A program made the translations under genes and the position numbers. This document shows, piece after piece, positions 54,260-63,203 of a stretch of DNA of 64,000 nt; positions within the stretch are counted from its first letter, which is position 1, and each line of letters begins with the position of its first letter. The notes beneath the pieces were generated by a model. The model was not told the DNA's origin and made no database searches. It saw nothing but the letters and a program-made list of their open reading frames with translations. Source of the DNA: Adhaeribacter radiodurans (GTDB taxonomy: Bacteria > Bacteroidota > Bacteroidia > Cytophagales > Hymenobacteraceae); contig NZ_CP055153.1 in NCBI RefSeq assembly GCF_014075995.1, forward strand, positions 2,170,001 to 2,234,000, written 5' to 3'.

Positions 54260-55174
54260 TTAGGAAAGAGCTTCGGGAGCGGGACTGCTGGCTGGTCTGG
54301 ATTTATCTTCAGGTAGGGGAATAAATTCTAGGTTATCAGTTGGAGGGAGAAGAATCCGGCCTTCTTTCCAATCGGCTTTAGCTTGTTCAATCCGGTCTTT
54401 TCGGGAGGAAACAAAATTCCACCAGATAAAACGCTGGCCCAGAGGTTCGCCGCCTAGCAACATTAAAGTAGAAGTTTCTTTGGCGACAATTACCGGATCT
54501 ACCCCTTTGTTGAAGACCAGCATTTGCCCAATTGAATATGACCTGCCCAAGATTTCAACGCTACCTTTGGCTATATAAACGCCCCTTTCGGAATGCTCCC
54601 GCGGCAAACCGAATCGGGCTCCTTGCTGTAATACCACATGCAGGTAAAATAATGGTGAGTGTGTTTTTACATTATTCTTTAAACCAAAAGCATCACCAGC
54701 TATAAGGCGCATCCATACGCCGGTATCGGTAAAAACAGGCAACTGCTCGGGTTTGTAGTTATCAAAAGTAGGAGCTAATTCTTCCTCGTTTTCCGGTAAA
54801 GCTACCCAGGTTTGAATCATTTCTAATTGGCCACCGGCTAAAGCTGCCGGATCTTCAAACCGTTCTGAATGGGCAATGCCGCTGCCAGCCGTCATCCAAT
54901 TCACTTCTCCCGGACGAATTACTTGTTGCACACCCAAACTGTCGCGGTGCGTAACTTGTCCGCCAAACAAGTAACTTACCGTAGATAAACCAATATGCGG
55001 ATGCGGCAAAACATCCATATTAGTGGGTTGTTGGGGAGCTAATTCTATTGGACCGGCATGATCCATAAAAATAAAAGGACCAACCATCCGGCGCAACCGG
55101 AAAGGAAGTATCCGGCGAACGTCCATTCCCGGACCAATGGACGCTTTACGAGCTTCTATTACAATATCCAGCAT
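54260..55174 (-). CDS. Pirin-family protein
   Basis: The 304-residue protein has two cupin domains. The N-terminal metal site shows FMDHAGPIELAPQQPTNMDV and PHPHIGLSTVSYLFGG, providing the His ligands, and VNWMTAGSGIAHSERF the Glu/His region. The C-terminal half has RGVYIAKGSVEILGRSYSIG. Pirins are iron-binding cupins, some with quercetin dioxygenase activity. The C-terminus has a Pro/Ser-rich extension. It converges on the gene at 52058 (18-base gap). Cellular role undetermined; a cytoplasmic location is likely. Confidence 0.9.
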   Translation of the reverse strand: MLDIVIEARKASIGPGMDVRRILPFRLRRMVGPFIFMDHAGPIELAPQQPTNMDVLPHPHIGLSTVSYLFGGQVTHRDSLGVQQVIRPGEVNWMTAGSGIAHSERFEDPAALAGGQLEMIQTWVALPENEEELAPTFDNYKPEQLPVFTDTGVWMRLIAGDAFGLKNNVKTHSPLFYLHVVLQQGARFGLPREHSERGVYIAKGSVEILGRSYSIGQMLVFNKGVDPVIVAKETSTLMLLGGEPLGQRFIWWNFVSSRKDRIEQAKADWKEGRILLPPTDNLEFIPLPEDKSRPASSPAPEALS

Positions 55175-55594
55175 ACCTTTTCAATTAATTTGTTGCCCTT
55201 AAAAACGCAAATACCCGGTAAAAAGACAAAATAATTAAGTAAAACCAAGCAAAAAGGAGAAAGTTAAGGTTAAGGCAGTTAGTACTTTTATTTGTAGGTT
55301 ATGCTACTACATTACACCCCACCCCTGAATTATCCCTTATAACAGAGTGATGCATCATTTTAGAAATGGGCCAAAGAAAAAGCTGCCTGAAGTTTTATAA
55401 TATGAAAAGATAGAACCTGTTTCCTAAATTCTATACCTGATTCTGGCATTATGAAGTTTGTGTTATCCTGGATTACTCAAAGTCCAATTTTGGAATAATT
55501 AGTAAAACTAAATTTAAGCACTTTTGCCTTAAACATCCGTTATTATTACTTGTTTTACTTTATTTACAAAATAAACAATGTAGCTACATATATT
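55175..55594. other. Divergent intergenic region, nothing recognised
   Basis: About 420 bases between divergent pirin and luciferase-like oxidoreductase genes, containing both promoters. The beginning of the second gene's frame runs upstream to 55550, but only the later ATG fits the family. Confidence 0.4.
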
Positions 55595-56650
55595 ATGGAA
55601 ATAGGCATTACCACCTTCGTTGAAAATACTCCTGATCCATCTACCGGCAAGCTTTTAGCTCCCTATGAAAGAATGAGTAACCTGATGGAAGAAATTGAAT
55701 TAGCCGACCAGGTTGGCTTGGATGTTTTTTCCATTGGGGAGCATCATCGGCCCGATTTTCTAGTATCGGCTCCGGCGGTAGTTTTGGGAGCAGCGGCAGT
55801 GAAAACCAAACAAATAAAGCTATCCAGCGCCGTAACTGTGTTGAGTTCGGATGATCCGGTTCGGGTATTTCAGGATTTTGCCCACGTAGATTTACTATCC
55901 AAAGGAAGGGCCGAAATTATGGCTGGTAGGGGTTCTTTTATTGAATCTTTCCCGCTTTTTGGCAACGACTTAAAAGACTACAATTCTCTTTTCTCCGAGA
56001 AATTAGAATTATTAATTAAATTAAATAAAGGTGAAAAAATAACTTGGGAGGGACATCACCGACCTTCCATCGACAACCGCGGCGTTTACCCCCGGCCCTA
56101 CCAAACGGAATTGCCCATTTGGGTAGCCGTTGGCGGTACGCCGGAATCGGTGGTGCGGGCAGCTGATTATGGTTTACCAATGGCCCTGGCTATTATTGGC
56201 GGCATGCCCGAGCGGTTTGTACCTTTTACTGATTTATATAAAACTACCTATAAAAAAGCCGGACACGATGAAAGCAAATTTCAATTAGGAATTAACTCAC
56301 ACGGGTATATCGCCGATGATTCAAAAAAAGCTGCCGATGAATTTTACGGACCTTATGCTTTAGTAATGAGCCGGATCGGGCAGGAGCGAGGCTGGTCTCC
56401 GATGAACCGGCAACAATACGAATGGATGCGCTCGCCGGAAGGTTCTTTACTGGTAGGCAGCCCGCACCAGGTTATTGATAAAATTTTGTTTAATTACGAG
56501 CTTTTTGGAAATACCCGCTTTTTGCTGCATATAAGTGTGGGTACTTTACCGCACGCCAAAGTTTTACGGGCGATAGAATTACTAGGTACAGTGGTAGCTC
56601 CGGCCGTGAAAAAAGAAGTAGAAAAGCAGAAACAGGTAAGCGCAAAGTAG
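55595..56650 (+). CDS. LLM-class flavin-dependent oxidoreductase
   Basis: This 351-residue bacterial luciferase-like monooxygenase is a TIM barrel using reduced FMN. It begins [14 protein letters not shown] and has [20 protein letters not shown], the [20 protein letters not shown] strand, [11 protein letters not shown], and [20 protein letters not shown]. The family often covers F420- or FMN-dependent oxidation of alkanes, amines or sulfonates; no specific subfamily motif is evident. Start at ATG 55595; an upstream in-frame ATG at 55550 gives an AT-rich non-conserved extension. It stands alone and is followed by a palindrome and a terminator. Confidence 0.88.
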   Translation: MEIGITTFVENTPDPSTGKLLAPYERMSNLMEEIELADQVGLDVFSIGEHHRPDFLVSAPAVVLGAAAVKTKQIKLSSAVTVLSSDDPVRVFQDFAHVDLLSKGRAEIMAGRGSFIESFPLFGNDLKDYNSLFSEKLELLIKLNKGEKITWEGHHRPSIDNRGVYPRPYQTELPIWVAVGGTPESVVRAADYGLPMALAIIGGMPERFVPFTDLYKTTYKKAGHDESKFQLGINSHGYIADDSKKAADEFYGPYALVMSRIGQERGWSPMNRQQYEWMRSPEGSLLVGSPHQVIDKILFNYELFGNTRFLLHISVGTLPHAKVLRAIELLGTVVAPAVKKEVEKQKQVSAK

Positions 56651-56706
56651 GCTTTGCCAAATTAACAATTAAACTTACTATCTAATCGTTTCTAATGTTA
56701 TGGAAA

Positions 56707-56729
56707 GGCACGGAAGAAACTTCCGCGCC
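56707..56729. repeat. REP-like palindrome 4 (ggcacggaag arms)
   Basis: Arms ggcacggaag and cttccgcgcc (one mismatch) flank the 3-base spacer aaa. Architecture matches the palindromes around the RAYT remnant at 37.8-38.2 kb, although the arm sequence differs. Confidence 0.5.
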
Positions 56730-56760
56730 ATTGTGTGGCATAAGGTTTTAAGGAAAGCTT

Positions 56761-56806
56761 AAAACTAAAAAACCGCTGAATGCAAATTCATCGGCTTTTT
56801 AGTTTT
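56761..56806 (+). terminator. Bidirectional terminator between convergent genes
   Basis: Arms of about 21 bases with two mismatches close a gcaa loop: the left arm begins aaaactaaaaaaccg and the right arm ends cggctttttagtttt. It lies 110 bases past the oxidoreductase stop and 44 bases from the end of the convergent gene. Confidence 0.7.
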
Positions 56807-56849
56807 ATCCTGAGCCTGAAGAAAACTTATTCAAGTATAGATTTATAGG

Positions 56850-59726
56850 TTATTTACTTTCCAGAGCCTTCTTTAACAAAGCTTGTAATTCATGGCCTTG
56901 ATGAGAATGATCGTTGGCATCCAAGCGTTGCTGGAAACCTTGTAAAGTTTTTAAAGACTCCGCCGACTTCATGTCGCTGATTCTTTTTACGGTATACGGT
57001 AAAATACTCGACACTTTGGCTTTTTGCGCTACTTCTAAAGCTTTGTTCATATCGGTTGGTACAGTTGGTTCAAAAGCATACCATAACATCAAGGGTAGAT
57101 TATGGTCTTCTTTGTCTTCTTCGTGCTGCATTAAAGCAGTTAAAGTTTCCCATCTTTTCTCAGGAGTGGTTCTTTGAATAGCAGAAGCTAAATACAACCT
57201 TACTACCGCCGATTTATCGTTTTTAGCCAGGTCGGCAAAACGCTTCAAAGCCGCATCCGATAAGTTTTTGTCTTCGGCTAATAGCTGAATGGCCCAGCTT
57301 CTTACGTGTTCGTTCTCGTTATCTAATAAAGCTAATAGTTCTTTCTCGCTTAAACCTTTGGTAACGTGTAGTGCCCACATAGCCCGTAATTTACGGGTAG
57401 GATCAGCATTATCATTCAGGATTTTCTTTAATGCTTTGTGTACTTTTTTATTTGGGCCACGTTCCTGCAAAATTAAACGGGCATTGCGGACGTACCATTC
57501 ATTTGGATTCAGTTGGTAATTAACTAATTCCATATCCGAAGCTTTAGTTAAATCTACTTTCACAAACTTATCCGACTCGTGGCTGATCTTAAAAATCCGG
57601 CCCATGGTTTTTTGATGCACATCAGGGTTAGAGCTATGGCATTGGTTTTTGTCGTACCAATCAATAGCGAATACCGAACCGCTGGCATCGTACCGGAAAT
57701 TTAACCACTGCGACCAGGTATCATTGGTAACCAGAAAATCTTTGCCGTGGCTTACCTGATAACCAGAACCCTTCGGATTTAGTAAATCCATGTTTACCCG
57801 GCTGCCATGAATGTTGTTCATAAAAATCTGATTACGCAGTTCTTTGGGCCAGTTTTCGTTGCCTAAATAAATCATGGCTCCGGCATGGGCATGACCGCCA
57901 CCTTTGGAGTTGGATCTAAAATTACCGGCGTGCGGGCCGCGATCGCCAATCCAGTGCACGTGGTCGCCGGATTGTTTAATATCATCGTAGGTGTATTTGT
58001 TAAAGTGCTCACCGGCCTGCCGTTGGTAGCGGGCGCCCTGAATAACATGGAACATGTGCGGAATAACGCAAACGGTGATAAACGAATGGCCATAATCGTT
58101 CCAATCAATTCCCCAGGGGTTACTGGTTCCTTCGGCAAATAATTCAAATTTTTTGGTAGTAGGGTGGAAACGCCATACCCCGGCATTTAATTTAGTTCTT
58201 TCTGAATCAGGGGAACCTGGTTTGCCTACATTCGAATGGGTAAATACGCCATGTGTGCCGTATAACCAGCCATCGGGTCCCCACCGGAAGTTGTTCAGCA
58301 TTTCGTGGGTATCTTCGTAGCCCCAACCATCCAATAATATCTGCGGCGGCCCTGCCGGTTTGTCACCGGATTTGTCAATTGGAATAAATAATAAATGCGG
58401 CGCAGAACCTAGCCAAACACCACCCATACCTATTTCAATGGCACTAATTAAATTTAAACCTTCGGTAAATACTTTCCGGCTGTCGAGCGTTCCATCCCCG
58501 TTGGTATCTTCAAAAATCAGAATCCGGTCTTTACCTTGTCCTTCGGGAGCTCTTACCGGGTAAGTATGGGCTTCGGCTACCCACAATCTTCCCTTAGCAT
58601 CAATGGTAAAACTAATCGGACGAATAATTTCGGGCTCGGAGGCAGCTAATTTAACTGAAAAACCCGGTGCCATGGTCATAGCTTTGGCGGCTTCTACTCC
58701 GGAAAGCCCGGAATGCGTTACCGGATCTAATGGGGGAAGAATGATAATATCGCTTTGCTTCAGCTCATTCGTAAAATTCGGACGGGTGGCATGGAACTGA
58801 AAATCATCAAAGTTAATGTGCGCCCAGATATCGTCTTTAATGTAAGGAATAGTAGAAATCCCGGTTTCATTGTCTACCAGACGAATAAATATTTCCTTAT
58901 TCATTACCGGCGATAAATCTACTACTACAGGTTGCAACGTTGCGCGACCGGTGCCGGTAATCTGAAAAAATACTTCTTTGTTATCGGCCCGTACCAGTTC
59001 TACCCGGGTGTCCTGCAAGGCACCACCGGAAACTTTAAAAGAAGCAAATTGTTGGGTTACGGTAAAAGGTACGGAAGTAAGAGTACCTGTACGTTTATAA
59101 TTTTTGGTGCCACCGCTACTTACAAAATACTTACCGGTTTTGTTAATGGGCATGTCTTTTTCGTGCATCGGGGAAGGATCACCAGAAACCAACGGATTAG
59201 TAAAGGCATCGCCTTCGCCGGTCCAGTCTTGCAGACTGCCCTTTTCAAAATTTAAGTTTAAGGCTTTGCCGGCTTTCTTAGGGATTAAACCTACAATTGA
59301 TTCTTCGGTAGAGGCAATTTCGGCTACTACCTCAAATTTGCCCACCATACCGGCCGCCCGGTGTCCTGGAATGGTACAAAAGTACGTATCGCTTTGCGTA
59401 GCTTTAAATACCACGCTGGCGGTATCGCCTTTTTCAACGAGTACTTTGCTTTTAACCCCAATTTTCTCCAGCGCTATATCGTGGGTCATTAGTTCGCCGT
59501 TCACAATTTTTATGCGTACGGTTTCTCCTTTTTTTGCTTGTAGTACCGGGTTCCGTTTTCCGTCGGTGCTGTAATAACCTAAAATGGTGGTTTGCAAGGT
59601 ATAATCGCGATCGTATTTCGCTGCTTTTTTCACCTGCGGTAGAGCAGGCATGGGTTTGGCTTCCAGGATAGGGGCACTTAATAATAAAGTAAAAACAATT
59701 AAAATAAACGACCGGGGTAGGTTCAT
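56850..59726 (-). CDS. Secreted cupredoxin/propeller/HEAT-repeat membrane-bound-dehydrogenase-like protein
   Basis: This 958-residue exported protein has a signal peptide (LIVFTLLLSAPILEAK) and an N-terminal cupredoxin (about 40-135) with ligand loops GELMTHDIAL and FCTIPGHRAAGM. A beta-sandwich follows (about 150-315), then a dehydrogenase-type beta-propeller (about 345-720: GFSVKLAASEPEIIRPISFT, GRLWVAEAHTYPV, FRWGPDGWLYGTHGVFTHSN). HEAT-like helical repeats close the protein (about 740-955). Members of this PVC/Bacteroidota membrane-bound-dehydrogenase family often end in cytochrome c; no CxxCH is present here. The azurin-like domain may be its electron partner. The substrate is unknown, possibly a sugar or polyol. 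Confidence 0.83.
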   Translation of the reverse strand: MNLPRSFILIVFTLLLSAPILEAKPMPALPQVKKAAKYDRDYTLQTTILGYYSTDGKRNPVLQAKKGETVRIKIVNGELMTHDIALEKIGVKSKVLVEKGDTASVVFKATQSDTYFCTIPGHRAAGMVGKFEVVAEIASTEESIVGLIPKKAGKALNLNFEKGSLQDWTGEGDAFTNPLVSGDPSPMHEKDMPINKTGKYFVSSGGTKNYKRTGTLTSVPFTVTQQFASFKVSGGALQDTRVELVRADNKEVFFQITGTGRATLQPVVVDLSPVMNKEIFIRLVDNETGISTIPYIKDDIWAHINFDDFQFHATRPNFTNELKQSDIIILPPLDPVTHSGLSGVEAAKAMTMAPGFSVKLAASEPEIIRPISFTIDAKGRLWVAEAHTYPVRAPEGQGKDRILIFEDTNGDGTLDSRKVFTEGLNLISAIEIGMGGVWLGSAPHLLFIPIDKSGDKPAGPPQILLDGWGYEDTHEMLNNFRWGPDGWLYGTHGVFTHSNVGKPGSPDSERTKLNAGVWRFHPTTKKFELFAEGTSNPWGIDWNDYGHSFITVCVIPHMFHVIQGARYQRQAGEHFNKYTYDDIKQSGDHVHWIGDRGPHAGNFRSNSKGGGHAHAGAMIYLGNENWPKELRNQIFMNNIHGSRVNMDLLNPKGSGYQVSHGKDFLVTNDTWSQWLNFRYDASGSVFAIDWYDKNQCHSSNPDVHQKTMGRIFKISHESDKFVKVDLTKASDMELVNYQLNPNEWYVRNARLILQERGPNKKVHKALKKILNDNADPTRKLRAMWALHVTKGLSEKELLALLDNENEHVRSWAIQLLAEDKNLSDAALKRFADLAKNDKSAVVRLYLASAIQRTTPEKRWETLTALMQHEEDKEDHNLPLMLWYAFEPTVPTDMNKALEVAQKAKVSSILPYTVKRISDMKSAESLKTLQGFQQRLDANDHSHQGHELQALLKKALESK

Positions 59727-60124
59727 GATAACGGTATTGTTTTAAGTTAATATAAAAATGAAAAGTACATCCTTTGAGCAATTACCTTGGGCAAGCAGAA
59801 GCAAATAGTAAATAGCATTTTTATCTTAGTAAAAAGTTTTTTTACCAGCTTACAATGACCAAGATTAAAAATTTAAAAATTTATATCAGGAAGTTAAGGA
59901 TAAACCGATAAAAAAAATAGATGCATTCAGATTTAATATAAGAATCTGATTAGAATTTTAAAGTTTACTAATTAAAAGCACTGGCTGGGTGTTTGCCCCG
60001 GTAAGTATATGAATGAAGGATTATAATAGACGGTGAGAACACCACTATTGGCCATATTTTTTAATTTTATTCGTAATACAAAACAATTTTAATTGAAGAG
60101 TGGATATTTTTGGTAAAGTTCTTT
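59727..60124. other. Intergenic region, nothing recognised
   Basis: About 400 very AT-rich bases between two minus-strand genes. The promoter of the large dehydrogenase-like gene should lie at its left end. Confidence 0.35.
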
Positions 60125-60781
60125 TTAATTACTGTACTTTTTTTTAGGTATTTCCGTCAGTTGAATATCCTTATAGTACACTTCTACTTTTCCACCGCCG
60201 TGGGTTTGTAAAGCTATCAAACCTGCCTGAGGAATAGAGGCATCTTCTTCGGCATAATTAACCGTTTGTTTGCCGTTTAAAAATATTTGAATTTGCTTTC
60301 CTTGGGTTCTTACTTCGTAGTCGTTCCAGTCATTTAGCCGGAGCACTTGTTTTACCAGCATAGAGTCGGCGGTAGCAAGTAATTTATCACGCCGCGATTC
60401 GTCGTATAAACTTGCCCAAAAACCTTTACCTAAGTCAGCCTGGTAGCCAGTCATTTCATAAGGTGGATTGGCAATACGTTGGCTGTGAAACTGAACCCCC
60501 CCGTTGATAAAGCCTTCTGAACCGGTAAGCTTAAACTTTAACTTTAAAATATAATTAGAATAGCTCTTAGTGGTGCTGAGAAATTCGTTATGGGGTACTT
60601 TCTCGGTGAGTGATCCTCCTACAAAAGCGCCATCCTGGATGCGCCAGGTATGCAGGGTATCGCCCTGCCAACCCTTAAAGTTTTTACCATTAAATAATTG
60701 AATCGTTTTAGGCTTAGGCGGAGTTAAGGAGAGACAAAAATAACCAGTAAAAAGAACGAGCGGTAAAAATAATTTTTTCAT
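60125..60781 (-). CDS. DUF1080 / 3-keto-disaccharide hydrolase-type secreted protein
   Basis: The 218-residue protein has a signal peptide (MKKLFLPLVLFTGYFCLSL) and a DUF1080 concanavalin-like domain: IQLFNGKNFKGWQGD, WRIQDGAFVGGSL, EFLSTTKSYSNYILKLKFKL, GGVQFHSQRI, and the end KVEYYKDIQL-type strand. The family was named 3-keto-disaccharide hydrolase for one studied member and is abundant in Bacteroidota and Planctomycetes. It is probably a periplasmic glycan-active or glycan-binding protein. The large propeller dehydrogenase lies 400 bases downstream on the same strand. Specific activity is not predictable. Confidence 0.85.
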   Translation of the reverse strand: MKKLFLPLVLFTGYFCLSLTPPKPKTIQLFNGKNFKGWQGDTLHTWRIQDGAFVGGSLTEKVPHNEFLSTTKSYSNYILKLKFKLTGSEGFINGGVQFHSQRIANPPYEMTGYQADLGKGFWASLYDESRRDKLLATADSMLVKQVLRLNDWNDYEVRTQGKQIQIFLNGKQTVNYAEEDASIPQAGLIALQTHGGGKVEVYYKDIQLTEIPKKKYSN

Positions 60782-61241
60782 AACAGATTGGTTAAGGCGA
60801 TTTACCCAGAATACTTACTTTATTTTAAAACCTTCGAAATTATAATATTCTGGATTAAATTTCTTTTATCTGTTAAAAGAAAAATTTATTGTTAATCCTT
60901 ATTATAATTATTGAAGATTTATAGGTAAGCCTTGATGGCAGCCGGAACCTAATATACTGTGCAAGTTACTATGGCGCAAGGTTTACTATAAAAACTGGAA
61001 CGTATTACTTTTAAATTTAGGATTATGAGTAGACCACTCCTAACCAACGGTACGTACCACCCATTCCAAACTTAGGTATTGCCATTAATAAGGTACCCTT
61101 AACATTAAAATGGCACGCAAGTAAATCCGTGCCATAGTGGTTCTATATTAAAGCACTTTTTCTTTAGAATAGTATCAAATCCGCACCAATCCGCACCAAA
61201 GAAAAAAATCTATTCTCTTTTCTCCGGAAAAATAGAATTAC
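60782..61241. other. Intergenic region with a hairpin and a 10-base tandem repeat
   Basis: It contains an inverted repeat atggcacg/cgtgccat with a 10-base loop at 61110-61135 and a perfect tandem duplication of aatccgcacc at 61179-61198. No gene was found. Confidence 0.5.
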
Positions 61242-61892
61242 TTAATATCCAACCGTAAACCGCTGGCGAATATGTTTGGGATTTTCCAAGTCATCCACAA
61301 TAGCAATAGCCATGTCTTCTACTGAAATAATGCTGCGATTATTTTCGTCATAAACCGGATTTTCTAAACCCAGGCGGTACGTGCCTCTGCGCTCGCCCGA
61401 TGTTCCCTGGTGCATTTCAATGGCGGGGCTTAAAAACGTCCATTCTAACTCTTGTTCTTTTTTTAAGATATCTAGGTAATCGCGGGCAGCAGATGCCCCG
61501 GCTTTAAAACTGGCGGGGAAATGCGGCGTATCGATTAATTGAGTATCTGGAGAAACATATAAACTACCCGCGCCACCTACTACGAACAACCGTTTTACGT
61601 CCGATTTTTTTACTCCGTTTTGAATGGCCTGCGAACCTTGTAAAGCTTCTTCGTAGATATTCGGATTTGTCCAGCCCGGATTAAAGGCATTTACCACTAC
61701 ATCATGTTCTTTAACAGCTTTGGCCACTTCGTTCTCATCTAAAACATTAGCTTTAACCGCGGTAACGTTTTCGGCAGGTTTTACTTTTTCTGGGTTCCGG
61801 ACAATAGCCGTAACCTGATGTCCTCGTTGAACCAGTTCCTGTAAAACGGCCGAGCCTACAAAGCCGGATGCTCCAATTAGTGCTACTTTCAT
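61242..61892 (-). CDS. NmrA-like NAD(P)-binding reductase
   Basis: The 216-residue atypical short-chain dehydrogenase has the dinucleotide loop IGASGFVGSAVLQELVQRGH (residues 5-24), VTAIVRNPEKVK and VVVNAFNPGW. SPAIEMHQGTSGERRGTYRL lies in the active-site region, and the C-terminal ISVEDMAIAIVDDLENPKHI is typical of NAD(P)H-binding family PF13460-like proteins. No catalytic YxxxK is obvious, so it may be a sensor or a reductase with a different mechanism. It is monocistronic. Confidence is high for fold, low for reaction. Confidence 0.85.
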   Translation of the reverse strand: MKVALIGASGFVGSAVLQELVQRGHQVTAIVRNPEKVKPAENVTAVKANVLDENEVAKAVKEHDVVVNAFNPGWTNPNIYEEALQGSQAIQNGVKKSDVKRLFVVGGAGSLYVSPDTQLIDTPHFPASFKAGASAARDYLDILKKEQELEWTFLSPAIEMHQGTSGERRGTYRLGLENPVYDENNRSIISVEDMAIAIVDDLENPKHIRQRFTVGY

Positions 61893-62068
61893 AATTAACT
61901 ACTTATAATATAATTTAAAACGGTTGAGGTACTAACCAGATTTTCTTAAGAAGGTTGTACATTTACGTCAAAATACAATGTTTAAACTATTAGCTTTCGT
62001 TTACAATATGTTGTATCAGTATTTTAGTAAATCACAATTGTAATTTTAAATTTTAACCGTTCAGCGGT

Positions 62069-62770
62069 TTACCTCTCCTGATTAGAATCTTTTACCACCT
62101 CATATCGAATCCATAGAAAGTCTTCGTAAATCTGGTTTACCGATTTTATTTTGAATTGAGTTGCTTTCCGGGAGCCGTAGCCTTCTTCTGCTTCGAAAAC
62201 GGTAGGAGAGCCAATGGTGCCGTCAGCAACGGGAGCCAACACCAAGCTGAATTCATCTATTAATCCTGCCTTTAGGAATGAACCATTTACCTGGCCGCCG
62301 CCATCAATGCGCACCGTACGAATGTTAAAAAGGTCATATAATTTATTTAATACTAATTCCAGATTTAGTTCTTCTTTCCCACCAAAAATATAAGATACGT
62401 TTTTGCTTCGAAGATGCTTAAGATAACTATTTGGTACTTTTTCAGTGAGTACTTCAATAACATGTTCCGTAGAAACCATATTGGAATCCCAGAAACATTT
62501 TCCGGAGGGATCAATTACTACAGCAAAAGATTTAACCGGCTGATTGGCCACAAAGTCTTCTTTGGGAATGTCTTCTTGGGGCGGTTCTAATTCATACCGT
62601 TGTTTACTCGAAAATTCCTGCATCGTTACCCGACCAACTAACCAGGCGTCTGCTTCTATTTTCTCGGCAGTTTCTTCAAAATACTTGTGGTGGTCTTTAA
62701 ATCCCCAAATATCCTGTTTTATCCGACCATCCACCGATCCCAGCATGTGACAAATAACATAAGGCTTCAT
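62069..62770 (-). CDS. RibD C-terminal/dihydrofolate-reductase-family protein
   Basis: From ATG 62770 the product has 233 residues. It shows the reductase-domain pattern YVICHMLGSVDGRIKQD, ADAWLVGRVTMQEFSSK, FAVVIDPSGKCFWDS, SYIFGGKEELNLELVLNKL and VRIDGGGQVNGSFLKAGLID. This is the RibD C-terminal domain fold that reduces pyrimidine intermediates in riboflavin synthesis, but stand-alone members are usually uncharacterised NADPH reductases. An upstream ATG at 62800 adds ten residues that are not conserved-looking. No deaminase domain is fused. It is monocistronic. Confidence 0.85.
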   Translation of the reverse strand: MKPYVICHMLGSVDGRIKQDIWGFKDHHKYFEETAEKIEADAWLVGRVTMQEFSSKQRYELEPPQEDIPKEDFVANQPVKSFAVVIDPSGKCFWDSNMVSTEHVIEVLTEKVPNSYLKHLRSKNVSYIFGGKEELNLELVLNKLYDLFNIRTVRIDGGGQVNGSFLKAGLIDEFSLVLAPVADGTIGSPTVFEAEEGYGSRKATQFKIKSVNQIYEDFLWIRYEVVKDSNQER

Positions 62771-63203
62771 GTTGTATAAGGTTTTAGTTAAAAATGACAA
62801 ACTTTCTCAAATAATTATCTAACCAGGAAGAACGAATGAATAATCTTTTAAGCTGAAAATTGTTGCCTAAATTATTTACTAAATATTCGGTTTATTGACT
62901 TTCAGGAAGTTAAATAATTAATCAGTAACTATTTGCCAGATGGTTAATGTTATCTAATTTAAATAGGAAGAGTCTAATTCTACCAAGAGGATGCAACCGC
63001 TTACATTTACTTTTTACGCCAAGAATTGAGCTACTAAGAATGTTTAACATTTTCCAGAACTGCCTGAAGAGCAAAGCCATTTTCTCAAACGAAGATTTTT
63101 ATAAAATTTAAGCCATTTGTATTTTTAGATGAAAGTATGCATTCTTCGTAACAAGTTTAATTGGTTTTAGTTTAGCTAAGACACCATCTAACCCCAATGA
63201 TTT
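62771..63203. other. Divergent intergenic region, nothing recognised
   Basis: About 430 AT-rich bases between divergent reductase and uvsE genes, presumably with both promoters. No repeat or recognisable box. Confidence 0.35.
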
